A stretch of DNA of 64,000 nucleotides, taken from positions 125,510 to 189,509 of the forward strand of contig CATLLJ010000003.1 in assembly GCA_950022495.1 (NCBI GenBank), written 5' to 3'. Shown here piece by piece: positions 24,815-33,299 of this stretch. Below the pieces are notes generated by a model. It worked only from the letters and a program-made list of their open reading frames with translations. It made no database searches and was not told the origin of the DNA. Position numbers and translations under genes: made by a program. This stretch comes from an uncultured bacterium. Its GTDB lineage: Bacteria > Cyanobacteriota > Vampirovibrionia > Gastranaerophilales > Gastranaerophilaceae. How positions within the stretch are numbered: position 1 is the first letter of the stretch; each line of letters opens with the position of its first letter.

Positions 24815-25378
24815 TTATAAATTTAAAAGTTTAAGAAGAGTTTTGGACGGCAGTCCTATAACGTTATCCAAATCACCTTCAACTTTTTTTATGTATCCAT
24901 CAGGCAATTCTTGAATTCCGTAAGAACCGGCTTTATCAAAAGGTTTAAAGTTTTCTATGTAATATGCAATCTGATCATCTGATAAATGTTCAAATGTAAC
25001 ATAAGTTGTTGTTGACTCGACTTTATATGCCATTGTTTTTGAATTGATAACCGCAATCGCTGTAACAACAAAATGAGTTTGTCCTGAAAGAGTTTTAAGC
25101 ATCTTAACTGCGTCATTTTTATCAATAGGTTTACCAAGAATTTTATTATCAATTACAACAATTGTGTCTGCTCCGAGGACTGTGCAATCTTCATTTTGTA
25201 GTTTTTCAGCCACATTTAAAGCCTTATTGTAAGCCAGATCTTCAACGAAAGCATAAGAGAAATCCGTCTGGTCATGTGGTTCCACATAAGAAGACGGAAT
25301 AATTTCAAAATCTAATTGTAGTTTTTTCAGAATATCTGCTCTTCTGGGCGAAGAAGAGCCTAGGATAATTTTTCCCAT
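24815..25378 (-). CDS. maf: Maf-family nucleoside triphosphate pyrophosphatase
   Basis: Hydrolyses dTTP/UTP or modified NTPs to monophosphates (house-cleaning, division-linked). Seen: IILGSSSPRRADIL at the N-terminus (S-S-P-R-R signature), VLGADTIVVID with catalytic Asp, KPIDKNDAVKML, LSGQTHFVVTAIAV, and DKAGSYGIQE. 187 residues is typical. The subfamily (YhdE versus YceF type) is not settled by eye. Confidence 0.94.
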   Translation of the reverse strand: MGKIILGSSSPRRADILKKLQLDFEIIPSSYVEPHDQTDFSYAFVEDLAYNKALNVAEKLQNEDCTVLGADTIVVIDNKILGKPIDKNDAVKMLKTLSGQTHFVVTAIAVINSKTMAYKVESTTTYVTFEHLSDDQIAYYIENFKPFDKAGSYGIQELPDGYIKKVEGDLDNVIGLPSKTLLKLLNL

Positions 25379-25439
25379 GGTTTTGTCTCCTTGTTATCCT
25401 ATTTTACCAAAAATAGGCACAATTCAACATATAAACTTT

Positions 25440-25679
25440 TTACTGTTGTCCCATAGATTTTTGATATCTTGCAGAGCGAGCATTTATCGCATAGCAAGCA
25501 ATGTTCAAACGTTGTCGTAACTCTATCATATTACGCATTGTAGAAGCATAATCATTCATAGCTTCCATCATCTTTTTAGGATCAACCATAGATTCCATAT
25601 TGTCATGGTTATCAACTTTTTCTTCCTGATATTTTTGGACTAACATTCTATCAATGTAGTCATCTGCACCAACGCCCAT
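25440..25679 (-). CDS. Hypothetical small helical protein
   Basis: 79 residues with a strong RBS (GGGAGG, 6 nt before the ATG). Acidic, Met- and Asp-rich, predicted helical (DPKKMMEAMNDYASTMRNMI). No signal peptide and no known family. It may be transcribed with maf, 61 bp downstream. Confidence 0.65.
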   Translation of the reverse strand: MGVGADDYIDRMLVQKYQEEKVDNHDNMESMVDPKKMMEAMNDYASTMRNMIELRQRLNIACYAINARSARYQKSMGQQ

Positions 25680-25822
25680 TCGGTGTCCTCCCTATTGATT
25701 CTTAGTATCCTGTTCCTGTAAAAAATATATCCTAGATATTCCTTATATACTAATAAAGTATTTTGTATATAAAAAATTGCGTTTTTTAGTGCGAAATGTT
25801 AAGTTATGTTAAATTAATTTTG

Positions 25823-26202
25823 TACATAAACAATATTATCCGCAGGATAATCCAAGGAAGGTTCGGAAACGTAGTTTCTGATAACTCGTATTATTTGGTC
25901 GCGTTTTTCTCTTTCTCTTTTACTCGCAATAAAAGAGAAAGAAATGAAGGAACTGAATTTATTTTAAAAGAATATTCTCTTTGTTCACTTTTTCTTTTTG
26001 ATTGCGACGCAAAAAGAAAAAGTAGAACCGAAAAAGAAAAACACGCTTGATTAAATAGCTCGAGTTATCAGGGGCTTTGCCCCCGAACCCCTTTTGTCAC
26101 CCTGAACTTGTTTCAGGGTCTCTTTCGATAGAGATTCCGAAACAAGTTCGGAATGACATTTATTATATCGTTTTGATATTCACCCCTAATATTGTTTATG
26201 TA
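25823..26202 (+). repeat. Structured repeat element with 16-bp terminal inverted repeats, copy 2
   Basis: Same element as 18495-18825, same orientation, with terminal repeats TACATAAACAATATTA (25823-25838) and the exact complement (26187-26202). Two positions differ from copy 1 on both ends, so pairing is kept. Internal pairings are all present: GGTTCGG (25860) with CCGAACC (26083); TGATAACTCG (25879) with CGAGTTATCA (26061), now a perfect match; and stems at 25911-25941 and 25987-26023. It lacks an 18-bp stretch of copy 1 and carries about 70 bp extra near its right end, consisting of a palindrome doublet (26096-26157). Confidence 0.85.
26096..26157. repeat. Palindrome doublet nested in structured element copy 2
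   Basis: GTCACCCTGAACTTGTTTCA... and ...TTCCGAAACAAGTTCGGAAT: two members of the AACAAGTT family in opposite orientation joined by TCTCT-TTCGAT-AGAGA, with GTCA/TGAC at the outer ends. The whole 62 bp folds as a three-hairpin unit. Absent from copy 1, so it is a later insertion. Confidence 0.78.
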
Positions 26203-26211
26203 AATATTAGT

Positions 26212-26241
26212 TTGACATCTGCATGTGTCAAGTTCTATAAT
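26212..26241 (+). promoter_or_regulatory. Sigma70-type promoter
   Basis: TTGACA (26212-26217), 18-bp spacer, TATAAT (26236-26241). The expected start of transcription coincides with the ATG at 26248, implying a leaderless mRNA. Confidence 0.72.
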
Positions 26242-26247
26242 TATTCT

Positions 26248-27900
26248 ATGAAGGATATCAAAATTGTTGCACCAGTCAAAAAACCGGAGGATATTTTACA
26301 GTTTTCTAAATCTACAACCTGCAGGGATTTTTATGTTTATTATACGAAATTTCTGGGCGGTAATTTTGAGTATGTACATGAATTTGTTAATGCCGCAAAA
26401 AAATCTAATTCTCAATTATACATAAATTTTAAACACGATATCCTGGAAGAAGATTTGTCTGAAATTAAAAAGTTTCTAAAATATTTAAAATCCGTTGATA
26501 TTCAAGGTATATTTATTAATAGTTTTGCAGTTTTAGAAGCTATTAAGGTCTTTAAACTTCCGTTCAGAGTAATTATTGACTCGTATTTTGATATTCATAA
26601 TTTAGCCGGCATTGATTTTATGAATAGTTTTCATGAAATCAACGGAATTATTATTACTGAAGAAATTTATCTGAAAAATATTGTTAAAATCAAGAAATTT
26701 ACTAATTTGCCGCTGGCAATTGATTCTGACAACCTTCCGTGGTGTGCTGAGGATATTGTTAAATTAAAAGCTATTGATTACGTGGTTATTAAGGGGAAAT
26801 TTCAAGAGTCCGACGACATTTTGGAAGGTATTGAACTTATTGAGAAAATTCTTGCCAAGCCAAAATTGTTTAAAAAACAAAAACTCCCGTTTAAGCATGT
26901 AAGAAAATGTATTTACCAGACAAATCATTTTTCCGGCGATATGGTTAGTGCAGAAGGCAAGGATTTTAAATTTAGCCGTAATATCCAGTCTTACGACTGG
27001 GATATTAAACGGGTTGTTACTCCTAAAAATTTACAGGTCACAGATAAATACAGAATTAATCTAAGACTTACAGGACTTGCACAGATAGCAGAGTTGGAAA
27101 AATATATTAAAAAAATCGGGTTTAATCCAATTTATTCTATTGAGTATGGTGAAATTGTCTCAACTTGTGACTTAGCACAGAGCTGCTTTTCTGATGTTCT
27201 AAAAAAGGTTATGAAATTCTGTCAAAAATACGGGATTAAGTTCCAGCTCTCTACCCCTAATATTTTGATTGAAAGAGATTTTGACAGGGTTTATGAATAT
27301 GAGAAATATTTGTTGTTATCAAATCCTGCACCTGATTCGTTAATTATTAATAATATCGGCTACTTCTGGACATTTATTAATGATTCAGACATAAATCATA
27401 TTCCGCTGGAAATCGGGCAGGGCATAAATTTGTTGAACAGTATGTCAATAAAATGTTTGAATAATCTTGCCCCTATTGAAACAATAGATTTTACGTCTTT
27501 CGGTGATTATCATTCAGCTATTAGAACTTTAAAAAAGATAAAAAATGAAATTCCATGCAGGAAATATACAATAGGCGGTAATATTAGAGTTTCAAGTATG
27601 GGATTGTGTCCTTTAAATAATGATAGTGCAATTATTTCCAGATTATCCTGTAAAGCTCCGTGTCATAATGGCTGCTATGCATTGAAAGACCCGTCTTTGA
27701 ACAAAATATTCCCGTTTGTATGCGATGGATTTTGTAGAATGCACATGTTTGAAGATAGAATTCTGGAAGATTTTTCTGTAGTAAAAGAATTGTATAATGC
27801 CGGAATAAATGAATTTGTTTTTGATTTCAGTGCATTACATCCTAAATATATTCCTCATTTATTGAATAAATTTTTTTTAAGTGTTGAAAATGTTAAATAA
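26248..27900 (+). CDS. U32-family peptidase-like protein
   Basis: About 550 residues. The frame opens further upstream (26077) through the repeat, but ATG 26248 fits the promoter. The N-terminal half resembles the TIM-barrel part of U32 proteins (LKSVDIQGIFINSFAVLEAI, NGIIITEEIYLKNI). The C-terminal half has the cysteine-rich U32 pattern: LSCKAPCHNGCYALKDPS followed by FPFVCDGFCRMHMFEDRILE. Members act in tRNA/rRNA base hydroxylation, ubiquinone synthesis or proteolysis; which applies here is unknown. The next gene is 75 bp downstream on the same strand. Confidence 0.72.
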   Translation: MKDIKIVAPVKKPEDILQFSKSTTCRDFYVYYTKFLGGNFEYVHEFVNAAKKSNSQLYINFKHDILEEDLSEIKKFLKYLKSVDIQGIFINSFAVLEAIKVFKLPFRVIIDSYFDIHNLAGIDFMNSFHEINGIIITEEIYLKNIVKIKKFTNLPLAIDSDNLPWCAEDIVKLKAIDYVVIKGKFQESDDILEGIELIEKILAKPKLFKKQKLPFKHVRKCIYQTNHFSGDMVSAEGKDFKFSRNIQSYDWDIKRVVTPKNLQVTDKYRINLRLTGLAQIAELEKYIKKIGFNPIYSIEYGEIVSTCDLAQSCFSDVLKKVMKFCQKYGIKFQLSTPNILIERDFDRVYEYEKYLLLSNPAPDSLIINNIGYFWTFINDSDINHIPLEIGQGINLLNSMSIKCLNNLAPIETIDFTSFGDYHSAIRTLKKIKNEIPCRKYTIGGNIRVSSMGLCPLNNDSAIISRLSCKAPCHNGCYALKDPSLNKIFPFVCDGFCRMHMFEDRILEDFSVVKELYNAGINEFVFDFSALHPKYIPHLLNKFFLSVENVK

Positions 27901-27974
27901 TTTTTAATTGCTGTCAAAAAAAAATTTGTTTGGGTTATTATAAATATAGCAAAAGATTAGTAGGGATTTAAGTC

Positions 27975-29060
27975 ATGGCAAATTCAAAAAATGAAGAAAA
28001 AGTTATTGGTATACCAAGAGCGATGTCTTTTTACAATAATTATCCATTTTATTATGGATTTTTTACCGATTTAGGTATAAAAATTGTTCTATCAGATGTC
28101 TCTACAAAGCAAACAATGTCTGAAGGTGCAGGACTTGTTGTTACAGAAACCTGTCTGCCTATTAAAGTTTATATCGGTCATATTTTGAATTTGATAAATA
28201 AAGGTGTTGATAAGATTTTTGTACCATCTTTACAATCTATTGATAATAAAATTTATAACTGTTCTAAAATCAGAGGATTGCCTGATTTGGTTAGAAATGT
28301 TGTAAAAGCAGATTTTACAATGATAGAAGCAACTCTTGATAAATCTGAAAAAAAACAAGGACTATATGAATTCTTAGCCGAAGCAGTAAAACCTTTCGGT
28401 ATTACAGATATGAATGTTATAAAAAGAGCATCTAAAGCCGGCTGGAGATGTTATAACAATTTTTATGTTATGACAAAATCAGGTATTCCATATTCAAAAG
28501 CTTTAAGTTATGCACTTCAAGGTAAAGTTGTAATTTCAAACACATCTAAAGAATATCCGATATCTGTTGCACTTGTTGGTCACGGATATAATATTTATGA
28601 CGAACGTGTTTGCATGAAGATTTTGGATAAGCTTGAAAAAATGGATGTTAAAGTCTGCACATCTTTGCAATTGTCTGCTGAGCAGCTTGATGAAGGTATT
28701 GCAAGCTTAGGTAATGAAAAATACTGGGCAAATGAAGACGAAATGACAGGTTGTGCCGGTCATTATTTAAAAGATAATAAAGTTGATGGTGTAATTACAA
28801 TTACAGCGTTTGGCTGCGGACCGGATTCTTTGATGGTTGAACGTATTACACGTAGAGCAAAACAATTTAATAAACCTTTATTAAATTTGACCATCGACGA
28901 ACAAACAGGAGAAGCCGGATTTGTAACCCGTCTTGAAGCCTTTGTTGATATGTTATTCCGTAAAAAACGTGCAAGTATTGTTAACAAACTGAATATTTCA
29001 TCTGGAGAAATGGAATATTCGCCGAATACGGAATTTATTGAAACCAAATCAGCAAATTAA
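27975..29060 (+). CDS. DUF2229 / acyl-CoA dehydratase activase-related protein
   Basis: Starts with VIGIPRAMSFYNNYPFYYGF ... DLGIKIVLSD and contains VTETCLPIKVYIGH and FVPSLQS, the pattern of the DUF2229 part that is normally fused behind (R)-2-hydroxyacyl-CoA dehydratase activase ATPase domains. FGCGPDSLMVE and NLTIDEQTGEAGFVTRLEAF follow. Here it is a free-standing 361-residue protein without the ATPase. Conserved cysteines (TCLP, FGCGPD) may hold an Fe-S cluster, by family analogy. Likely co-expressed with the U32-like gene. Confidence 0.82.
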   Translation: MANSKNEEKVIGIPRAMSFYNNYPFYYGFFTDLGIKIVLSDVSTKQTMSEGAGLVVTETCLPIKVYIGHILNLINKGVDKIFVPSLQSIDNKIYNCSKIRGLPDLVRNVVKADFTMIEATLDKSEKKQGLYEFLAEAVKPFGITDMNVIKRASKAGWRCYNNFYVMTKSGIPYSKALSYALQGKVVISNTSKEYPISVALVGHGYNIYDERVCMKILDKLEKMDVKVCTSLQLSAEQLDEGIASLGNEKYWANEDEMTGCAGHYLKDNKVDGVITITAFGCGPDSLMVERITRRAKQFNKPLLNLTIDEQTGEAGFVTRLEAFVDMLFRKKRASIVNKLNISSGEMEYSPNTEFIETKSAN

Positions 29061-29071
29061 ATTTTTAATGA

Positions 29072-29103
29072 GAAAAAGATAACTTTGAAAGTTATCTTTT
29101 TTA
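29072..29103 (+). terminator. Terminator
   Basis: AAAAAGATAACTTT / AAAGTTATCTTTTTT hairpin with T-run, directly after the 29060 stop. Confidence 0.85.
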
Positions 29104-29190
29104 TTGCAATTATTTTGAAAATTTAGTATACTTAAAATGTATATAATAAAGGAGAGGTTATGTTGAAATTAAGAAATAGTAAAGAATTTC

Positions 29191-29199
29191 GGGGGGGGG
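29191..29199 (+). repeat. G9 homopolymer at the start of a pilin gene
   Basis: Nine G in codons 11-14 of the frame beginning at ATG 29160, which is preceded by AAAGGAGAGG. With nine G the frame reads MLKLRNSKEFRGGVTF then stop (29208). With one more G (or two fewer) it would join the long downstream pilin frame. Confidence 0.75.
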
Positions 29200-29207
29200 T
29201 AACCTTT

Positions 29208-29449
29208 TAAGGCTCTCCAAATCAGTGTTCTGCCGGTTTGTATGTCTGTCACCCCTTAAGCTAAAGACCCTGCCAAAGGGGACCTTTTCTATAGCTCATT
29301 TTTCGCTAAGAAAAGAAGTCAAACAAGTTCAGGGTGACAGTGGTAAATATATTAGAGATTTAGACAATGGTACTCCTAACGGTGCTCCGTCATTCCGAAC
29401 TTGTTTCGGAATCTATAGCAAAGAGGGTTTACCATTCAAAGTTGCTTTT
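29208..29449. repeat. 242-bp insertion between the two parts of a pilin signal sequence
   Basis: Left of it is GTAACCTTT (coding V-T-F); its last bases are GTTGCTTTT (V-A-F), followed by ACATTAGCAGAAGTT (T-L-A-E-V). The prepilin motif is therefore split and its edge duplicated. It contains a half copy and a full copy (29389-29414) of the AACAAGTT palindrome family. 242 is not a multiple of 3. Confidence 0.65.
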
Positions 29450-30118
29450 ACATTAGCAGAAGTTTTAATTACTCTTGGCATTATCGGTGTTGTTGCTGCA
29501 ATCACACTACCATCTTTGACGACTAAAATTCAAAATCGACAGTATCAAGTTGCTTATAGAAAAGCTTTTAGTTCTTTAAATCAGGCTTTAAAGAGTATGA
29601 TTGATGATGGTCAATTTGTACCTATTAATAATCCCGGTGCGGTAGCACAAGATGATGGTCCTATAGGTACTAATTTTAAAATATTAGCAACTTATTTTGC
29701 TGGAGCAACAACTTGTTTTGATAATAATGCAGATAAATGTTGGGAATGTAAAGGGGGGCAATCAGGACAGGCAAGTGCTGGTTCTAATAATGGCAGAGGA
29801 TGTGTAAAATCTCGACCTGCATTTATAGATGCAGCAGGCATGGCATATTATCTTTATGCCGGTTCAGAATGGCCTATTATAATTGATGTTAACGGCTTTT
29901 CTAAACCTAATGAACTTGGAAAAGACAGATATGTTGTTTATTTTACTAATAGTATGACAAAATCTTATTATCCAGCTGATGTTGATACAATATATCCATG
30001 GGCAGATATTACAGCAAAACAAAGGTGGTGTCCTTCAGGTGATTGTCCAAATTTCAGCCGTTTATTTGGTAATGATGGTGTAAGAATAAGAGATTTTGAT
30101 ATGGATACTGGAAAATAA
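29225..30118 (+). CDS. Type IV pilin-like protein, 5' end disrupted (possibly phase-variable or broken)
   Basis: The pilin proper begins at about 29444 (AFTLAEVLITLGIIGVVAA) and continues as a globular head of about 220 residues with cysteines (CFDNNADKCWEC). The longest open frame starts at GTG 29225, but its first 73 residues are translated from repeat DNA and there is no RBS there. The well-placed start is ATG 29160 (AAAGGAGAGG), giving a basic pilin leader MLKLRNSKEFRGGV, which stops after 16 codons because of the G9 tract and the 242-bp insertion. Either a pseudogene, or a gene switched by G-tract length; in the on-state the leader would be unusually long (about 97 residues). Confidence 0.7.
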   Translation: MFCRFVCLSPLKLKTLPKGTFSIAHFSLRKEVKQVQGDSGKYIRDLDNGTPNGAPSFRTCFGIYSKEGLPFKVAFTLAEVLITLGIIGVVAAITLPSLTTKIQNRQYQVAYRKAFSSLNQALKSMIDDGQFVPINNPGAVAQDDGPIGTNFKILATYFAGATTCFDNNADKCWECKGGQSGQASAGSNNGRGCVKSRPAFIDAAGMAYYLYAGSEWPIIIDVNGFSKPNELGKDRYVVYFTNSMTKSYYPADVDTIYPWADITAKQRWCPSGDCPNFSRLFGNDGVRIRDFDMDTGK

Positions 30119-30147
30119 AAAACTCCCGATAATCGGGAGTTTTTTTA
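30119..30147. terminator. Bidirectional terminator
   Basis: ACTCCCGA-TAA-TCGGGAGT with A-run before and T7 after, between convergent pilin and gltX. Confidence 0.87.
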
Positions 30148-31626
30148 TTATATTTTAGATTCTTGTTTGATAGCTTTTTTTGCTCTATATAAAGATGTTT
30201 CTTTACCAAGAATTTCAAGGATTCCTACCATATCGGCTCCGCAGGTTCTGCCTGTTATTGCGGCTCTTATTGCCCACATTGTAACCTTTGGTTTAACTCC
30301 TTTTTCTTTCCATTCAGCTCTGAATTCTGCAAGTTTTTCGTGAAGATTTTCTTCTGTCCATTCCCAGTTTTCTGCTTTTGCTACAAAATCAGGAAGAACG
30401 CTTTGAGCAGTTTCTGTATCAAGAGTTCCAGTTTGAGCTTCAGGTTGGATTTCAACATCTTTACCGAAGAAATATGGAACAGCATCTGTAATATCTGACA
30501 ACAATGTTAATGGTTCTCTTGTGATTTCAACCATTTTTGTATATTGTTCATCAGTTAATTCGTCTAAATTATACTGTGTTAAGTATGGTTTTAACATTTC
30601 TTTTAAAGTATCCATAGGTAACATTTTAATATAGTGGCTGTTCATCCATTTTAATTTGTCGTATTCAAAAATTGAATTTGAAGATGAAATTTCCCCGATT
30701 CTAAAGTCTTCTGCAATTTTTTCTACTGGTTTAATTTCTTCTCCATCAGATGGTGCCCATCCTAACAATGCTACAAAGTTGATTAAAGCTTCTGTTAAAT
30801 AACCTTGTTTTACAAAGTCAGAAACTGCAGTTGCACCGTGACGTTTTGATAATTTACTTCTATCAGGTGCTAAAATCATACCTAAGTGTCCAAATCTTGG
30901 AACTTCAAGTCCTAAAGCTTCAAAAATTAGGATTTGTTTGTATGTATTTGAGATATGGTCTTCCCCTCTAATTACGTGTGTAATTTTCATTAAAGCATCA
31001 TCAATTACAACCGCAAAGTTATATGTTGGTGCTCCGTTTGATTTTTGGATTACAAAGTCGCCTAAAAGGTCTGTGTCCATGTGTAATTTACCTTTTACAA
31101 GGTCTTCAAATTCTAAAATTGAAGAATCGTGGAATGCTTTTTGAGCTTTTGCAATGTTAAATCTTATTGCAGGTTTTCTGCCTTCAGCTCTTAATTTTGC
31201 TTTTTCTTCTTCTGTAAGGTTTTCGCATTTTTTAGAATATACATAAGCCCTTTTTGCTTTTGTAGCTTCTTCTTTTTCCTGTTCAAGTTCTTCCGGAGTA
31301 CAGAAGCATTCATACGCAAAGCCTGAGTCTAAAAGTTGTTGAACATATTTTGGATAAATATCAAATCTTTCAGATTGGGTGTATGGACCGTAAGGACCTC
31401 CAACATCCGGACCTTCATCCCAGTTTAGCCCTAATGCTTTTAAGCTGTCAAAGATATTATCAATGTATTCTTGACTTGTTCTATCAGCATCGGTATCTTC
31501 AATTCTTAAGATAAATTTACCGTTATTTTTTTTAGCAAATAAATAATTAAATAGTGCAGTTCTTGCCGTACCAACGTGTAAGTTGCCGCTTGGTGACGGT
31601 GCAATTCTTACTCTTACTTCTGACAT
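30148..31626 (-). CDS. gltX: Glutamate-tRNA ligase
   Basis: Class I aminoacyl-tRNA synthetase. Seen: RIAPSPSGNLHVGTARTALF (the HIGH-type signature), FILRIEDTDADR, VVIDDALMKITHVIRGEDH, and the KMSKS-type loop SKLSKRHGA. 492 residues, normal for a discriminating or non-discriminating bacterial GluRS; the choice cannot be made by eye. Monocistronic. Confidence 0.97.
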   Translation of the reverse strand: MSEVRVRIAPSPSGNLHVGTARTALFNYLFAKKNNGKFILRIEDTDADRTSQEYIDNIFDSLKALGLNWDEGPDVGGPYGPYTQSERFDIYPKYVQQLLDSGFAYECFCTPEELEQEKEEATKAKRAYVYSKKCENLTEEEKAKLRAEGRKPAIRFNIAKAQKAFHDSSILEFEDLVKGKLHMDTDLLGDFVIQKSNGAPTYNFAVVIDDALMKITHVIRGEDHISNTYKQILIFEALGLEVPRFGHLGMILAPDRSKLSKRHGATAVSDFVKQGYLTEALINFVALLGWAPSDGEEIKPVEKIAEDFRIGEISSSNSIFEYDKLKWMNSHYIKMLPMDTLKEMLKPYLTQYNLDELTDEQYTKMVEITREPLTLLSDITDAVPYFFGKDVEIQPEAQTGTLDTETAQSVLPDFVAKAENWEWTEENLHEKLAEFRAEWKEKGVKPKVTMWAIRAAITGRTCGADMVGILEILGKETSLYRAKKAIKQESKI

Positions 31627-31913
31627 TTTTCGCCTTCTTTCTTTAATATTTTAGCAACACAAGAATACCACAGGGGTAATTCTTTTTCAAGTGCTCACCG
31701 CACTGGGCATTATGCCACCAATGGCTTTGCGATTTGTAAATTATCGGTCTTTTTGCCGGACGGGGAATTCTGTTACAAATTTTGGTGGTAGTTTGAGGTA
31801 AGATACTTTTGAGCCGCACGGGGAATTCTGCTACCAACGGCTTTGTGATTTGTAAATGTCGTACCATGTATTCTGCAATAAACCGCTTTTAATTTATATA
31901 ATTTACCCCCACC
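31627..31913. other. Intergenic region with degenerate repeats
   Basis: No gene seen. Related segments at 31696-31747 and 31813-31863 (GCCACCAATGGCTTTGCGAT versus GCTACCAACGGCTTTGTGAT, both continuing TTGTAAAT), and a CGGGGAATTCTG motif twice (about 31760 and 31819). More GC-rich than the surroundings. Function unknown. Confidence 0.45.
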
Positions 31914-33299
31914 CTAGAAAATTTTGTACGGGTTTAAAATATTTTTCGGGTCAAAGATTTTTTTTATTTGACGCATATAGTCTAAGGTTCCGCCATCCAC
32001 TACCTGTGAAATATATGCTTTCTTTTCCAGTCCAATGCCGTGTTCGCCTGAAATTGTTCCGCCAAGTTTTACTGTTAATTGATAAATTTCGGATTTTGCA
32101 ATTTTATAATGCCTGTATTCGTCTCTATCATTATAATCTATAGGAATTTGCGGATGAATGCTGCCATCTCCTACATGACCAACCATACAGATTGTAAGAT
32201 TATGGCGTTTGCAGATATCCTGAATTCCTTTAACTAATTTAGAAAGATTGCTGCGAGGAACAATAATATCGTCTGTTGTTACATTTGGTTTTAGTTTTGT
32301 ACATGCAGCCATTGAGGTTCTGCGTGCCGACCAGATTTTATCAGATTCAATTTTGTTAGTTGAATATTGTATATTTGCAGCGTTATTACTTCTTAAAATT
32401 TCACAAATTGTTTCACGTTGATGCTTAATACTTGTTTCATATCCATCAATTTCAATAATTAGTGCTGCTTCTTTATCGCATAAAAGTCCTGCTGGATAGA
32501 ATTTTTCAACAGTTTGAATTGCATTTTTATCCATAAAATCAATTGTGGTAGGAAAAACTTGTTTTTCTATTATTTTATTTACTGCTAAAATTGATGAATC
32601 AACGTTATCAAAATAAGCCATAACAACCTGTGTAGATTCAGGTTTAGGAATAAGTTTAAGAGTTGCTTCAACAACAATTCCCAGTGTGCCTTCTGAACCT
32701 ATAAACAGGCTGCCAAGATTATATCCGGCTGCATTTTTTATTGTGTTTGAGCCGGTTCTTATAAGTTCGCCGTTAGCCATGACAACAAGCATATCGATTA
32801 CGTAATCTTTTGTAGCTCCGTATTTAAAGCATCTTGCACCTGCTGAATTTTGTGCAATGCTTCCGCCGATAGTTGACACTTTTAAATTTGAAGGATCCGG
32901 CGGATAAAATAATCCCATTTCTTCAACTTTTTCTTGAAGTTCACCAACAGTTACGCCGGGCTGAACTTTTGCAGTCATGTTTTCAGGATTGATTTCAAGA
33001 ATTTTATTCATTTTAGAAAAATTTAAAACAATACCGCCATGTGTAGGAACGCATGCCCCCACGGTGTTAGTTCCTGCTCCGCGGCAAATGATTGGTGTCA
33101 TTTGCTGATTTGCAATTTTAACAACTTTTTGCACCTGTTCGATATTTTCTACGAATACAACAGCATCAGGCAATGTTGATTTGTTATAAGGATCATTTGA
33201 AGCATCGACAGAATATACATATCTTTCTTCAACTTCTGATAAGATATTTTGTTTGGGTAATGCTTTATTCAATTCTTTTATTAGTGTATTAGTCAACAT
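31914..33299 (-). CDS. FAD-linked oxidase, GlcD type (2-hydroxyacid/lactate dehydrogenase subunit)
   Basis: 461 residues of the FAD-binding PCMH (VAO) family: ICRGAGTNTVGACVPTHGGI and STIGGSIAQNSAGARCFKYG form the FAD site, LGSLFIGSEGTLGIVVEATL continues it, and GDGSIHPQIP and GTISGEHGIGLEKK are the C-terminal substrate/FAD motifs. Likely oxidises D-lactate or glycolate and may pass electrons to an Fe-S partner, which is not adjacent. Its start overlaps the 3' end of the coiled-coil gene by 11 bp, implying coupled translation. Confidence 0.9.
   Translation of the reverse strand: MLTNTLIKELNKALPKQNILSEVEERYVYSVDASNDPYNKSTLPDAVVFVENIEQVQKVVKIANQQMTPIICRGAGTNTVGACVPTHGGIVLNFSKMNKILEINPENMTAKVQPGVTVGELQEKVEEMGLFYPPDPSNLKVSTIGGSIAQNSAGARCFKYGATKDYVIDMLVVMANGELIRTGSNTIKNAAGYNLGSLFIGSEGTLGIVVEATLKLIPKPESTQVVMAYFDNVDSSILAVNKIIEKQVFPTTIDFMDKNAIQTVEKFYPAGLLCDKEAALIIEIDGYETSIKHQRETICEILRSNNAANIQYSTNKIESDKIWSARRTSMAACTKLKPNVTTDDIIVPRSNLSKLVKGIQDICKRHNLTICMVGHVGDGSIHPQIPIDYNDRDEYRHYKIAKSEIYQLTVKLGGTISGEHGIGLEKKAYISQVVDGGTLDYMRQIKKIFDPKNILNPYKIF

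Noticed and set aside
26077..26247. Upstream extension of the U32-like gene through the repeat
   Set aside because: The extension is translated from palindromic repeat DNA and precedes a clear promoter; ATG 26248 is the better start.
31643..31867. 74-residue minus-strand frame upstream of gltX
   Set aside because: Lies in the degenerate-repeat region, with no RBS and atypical composition.
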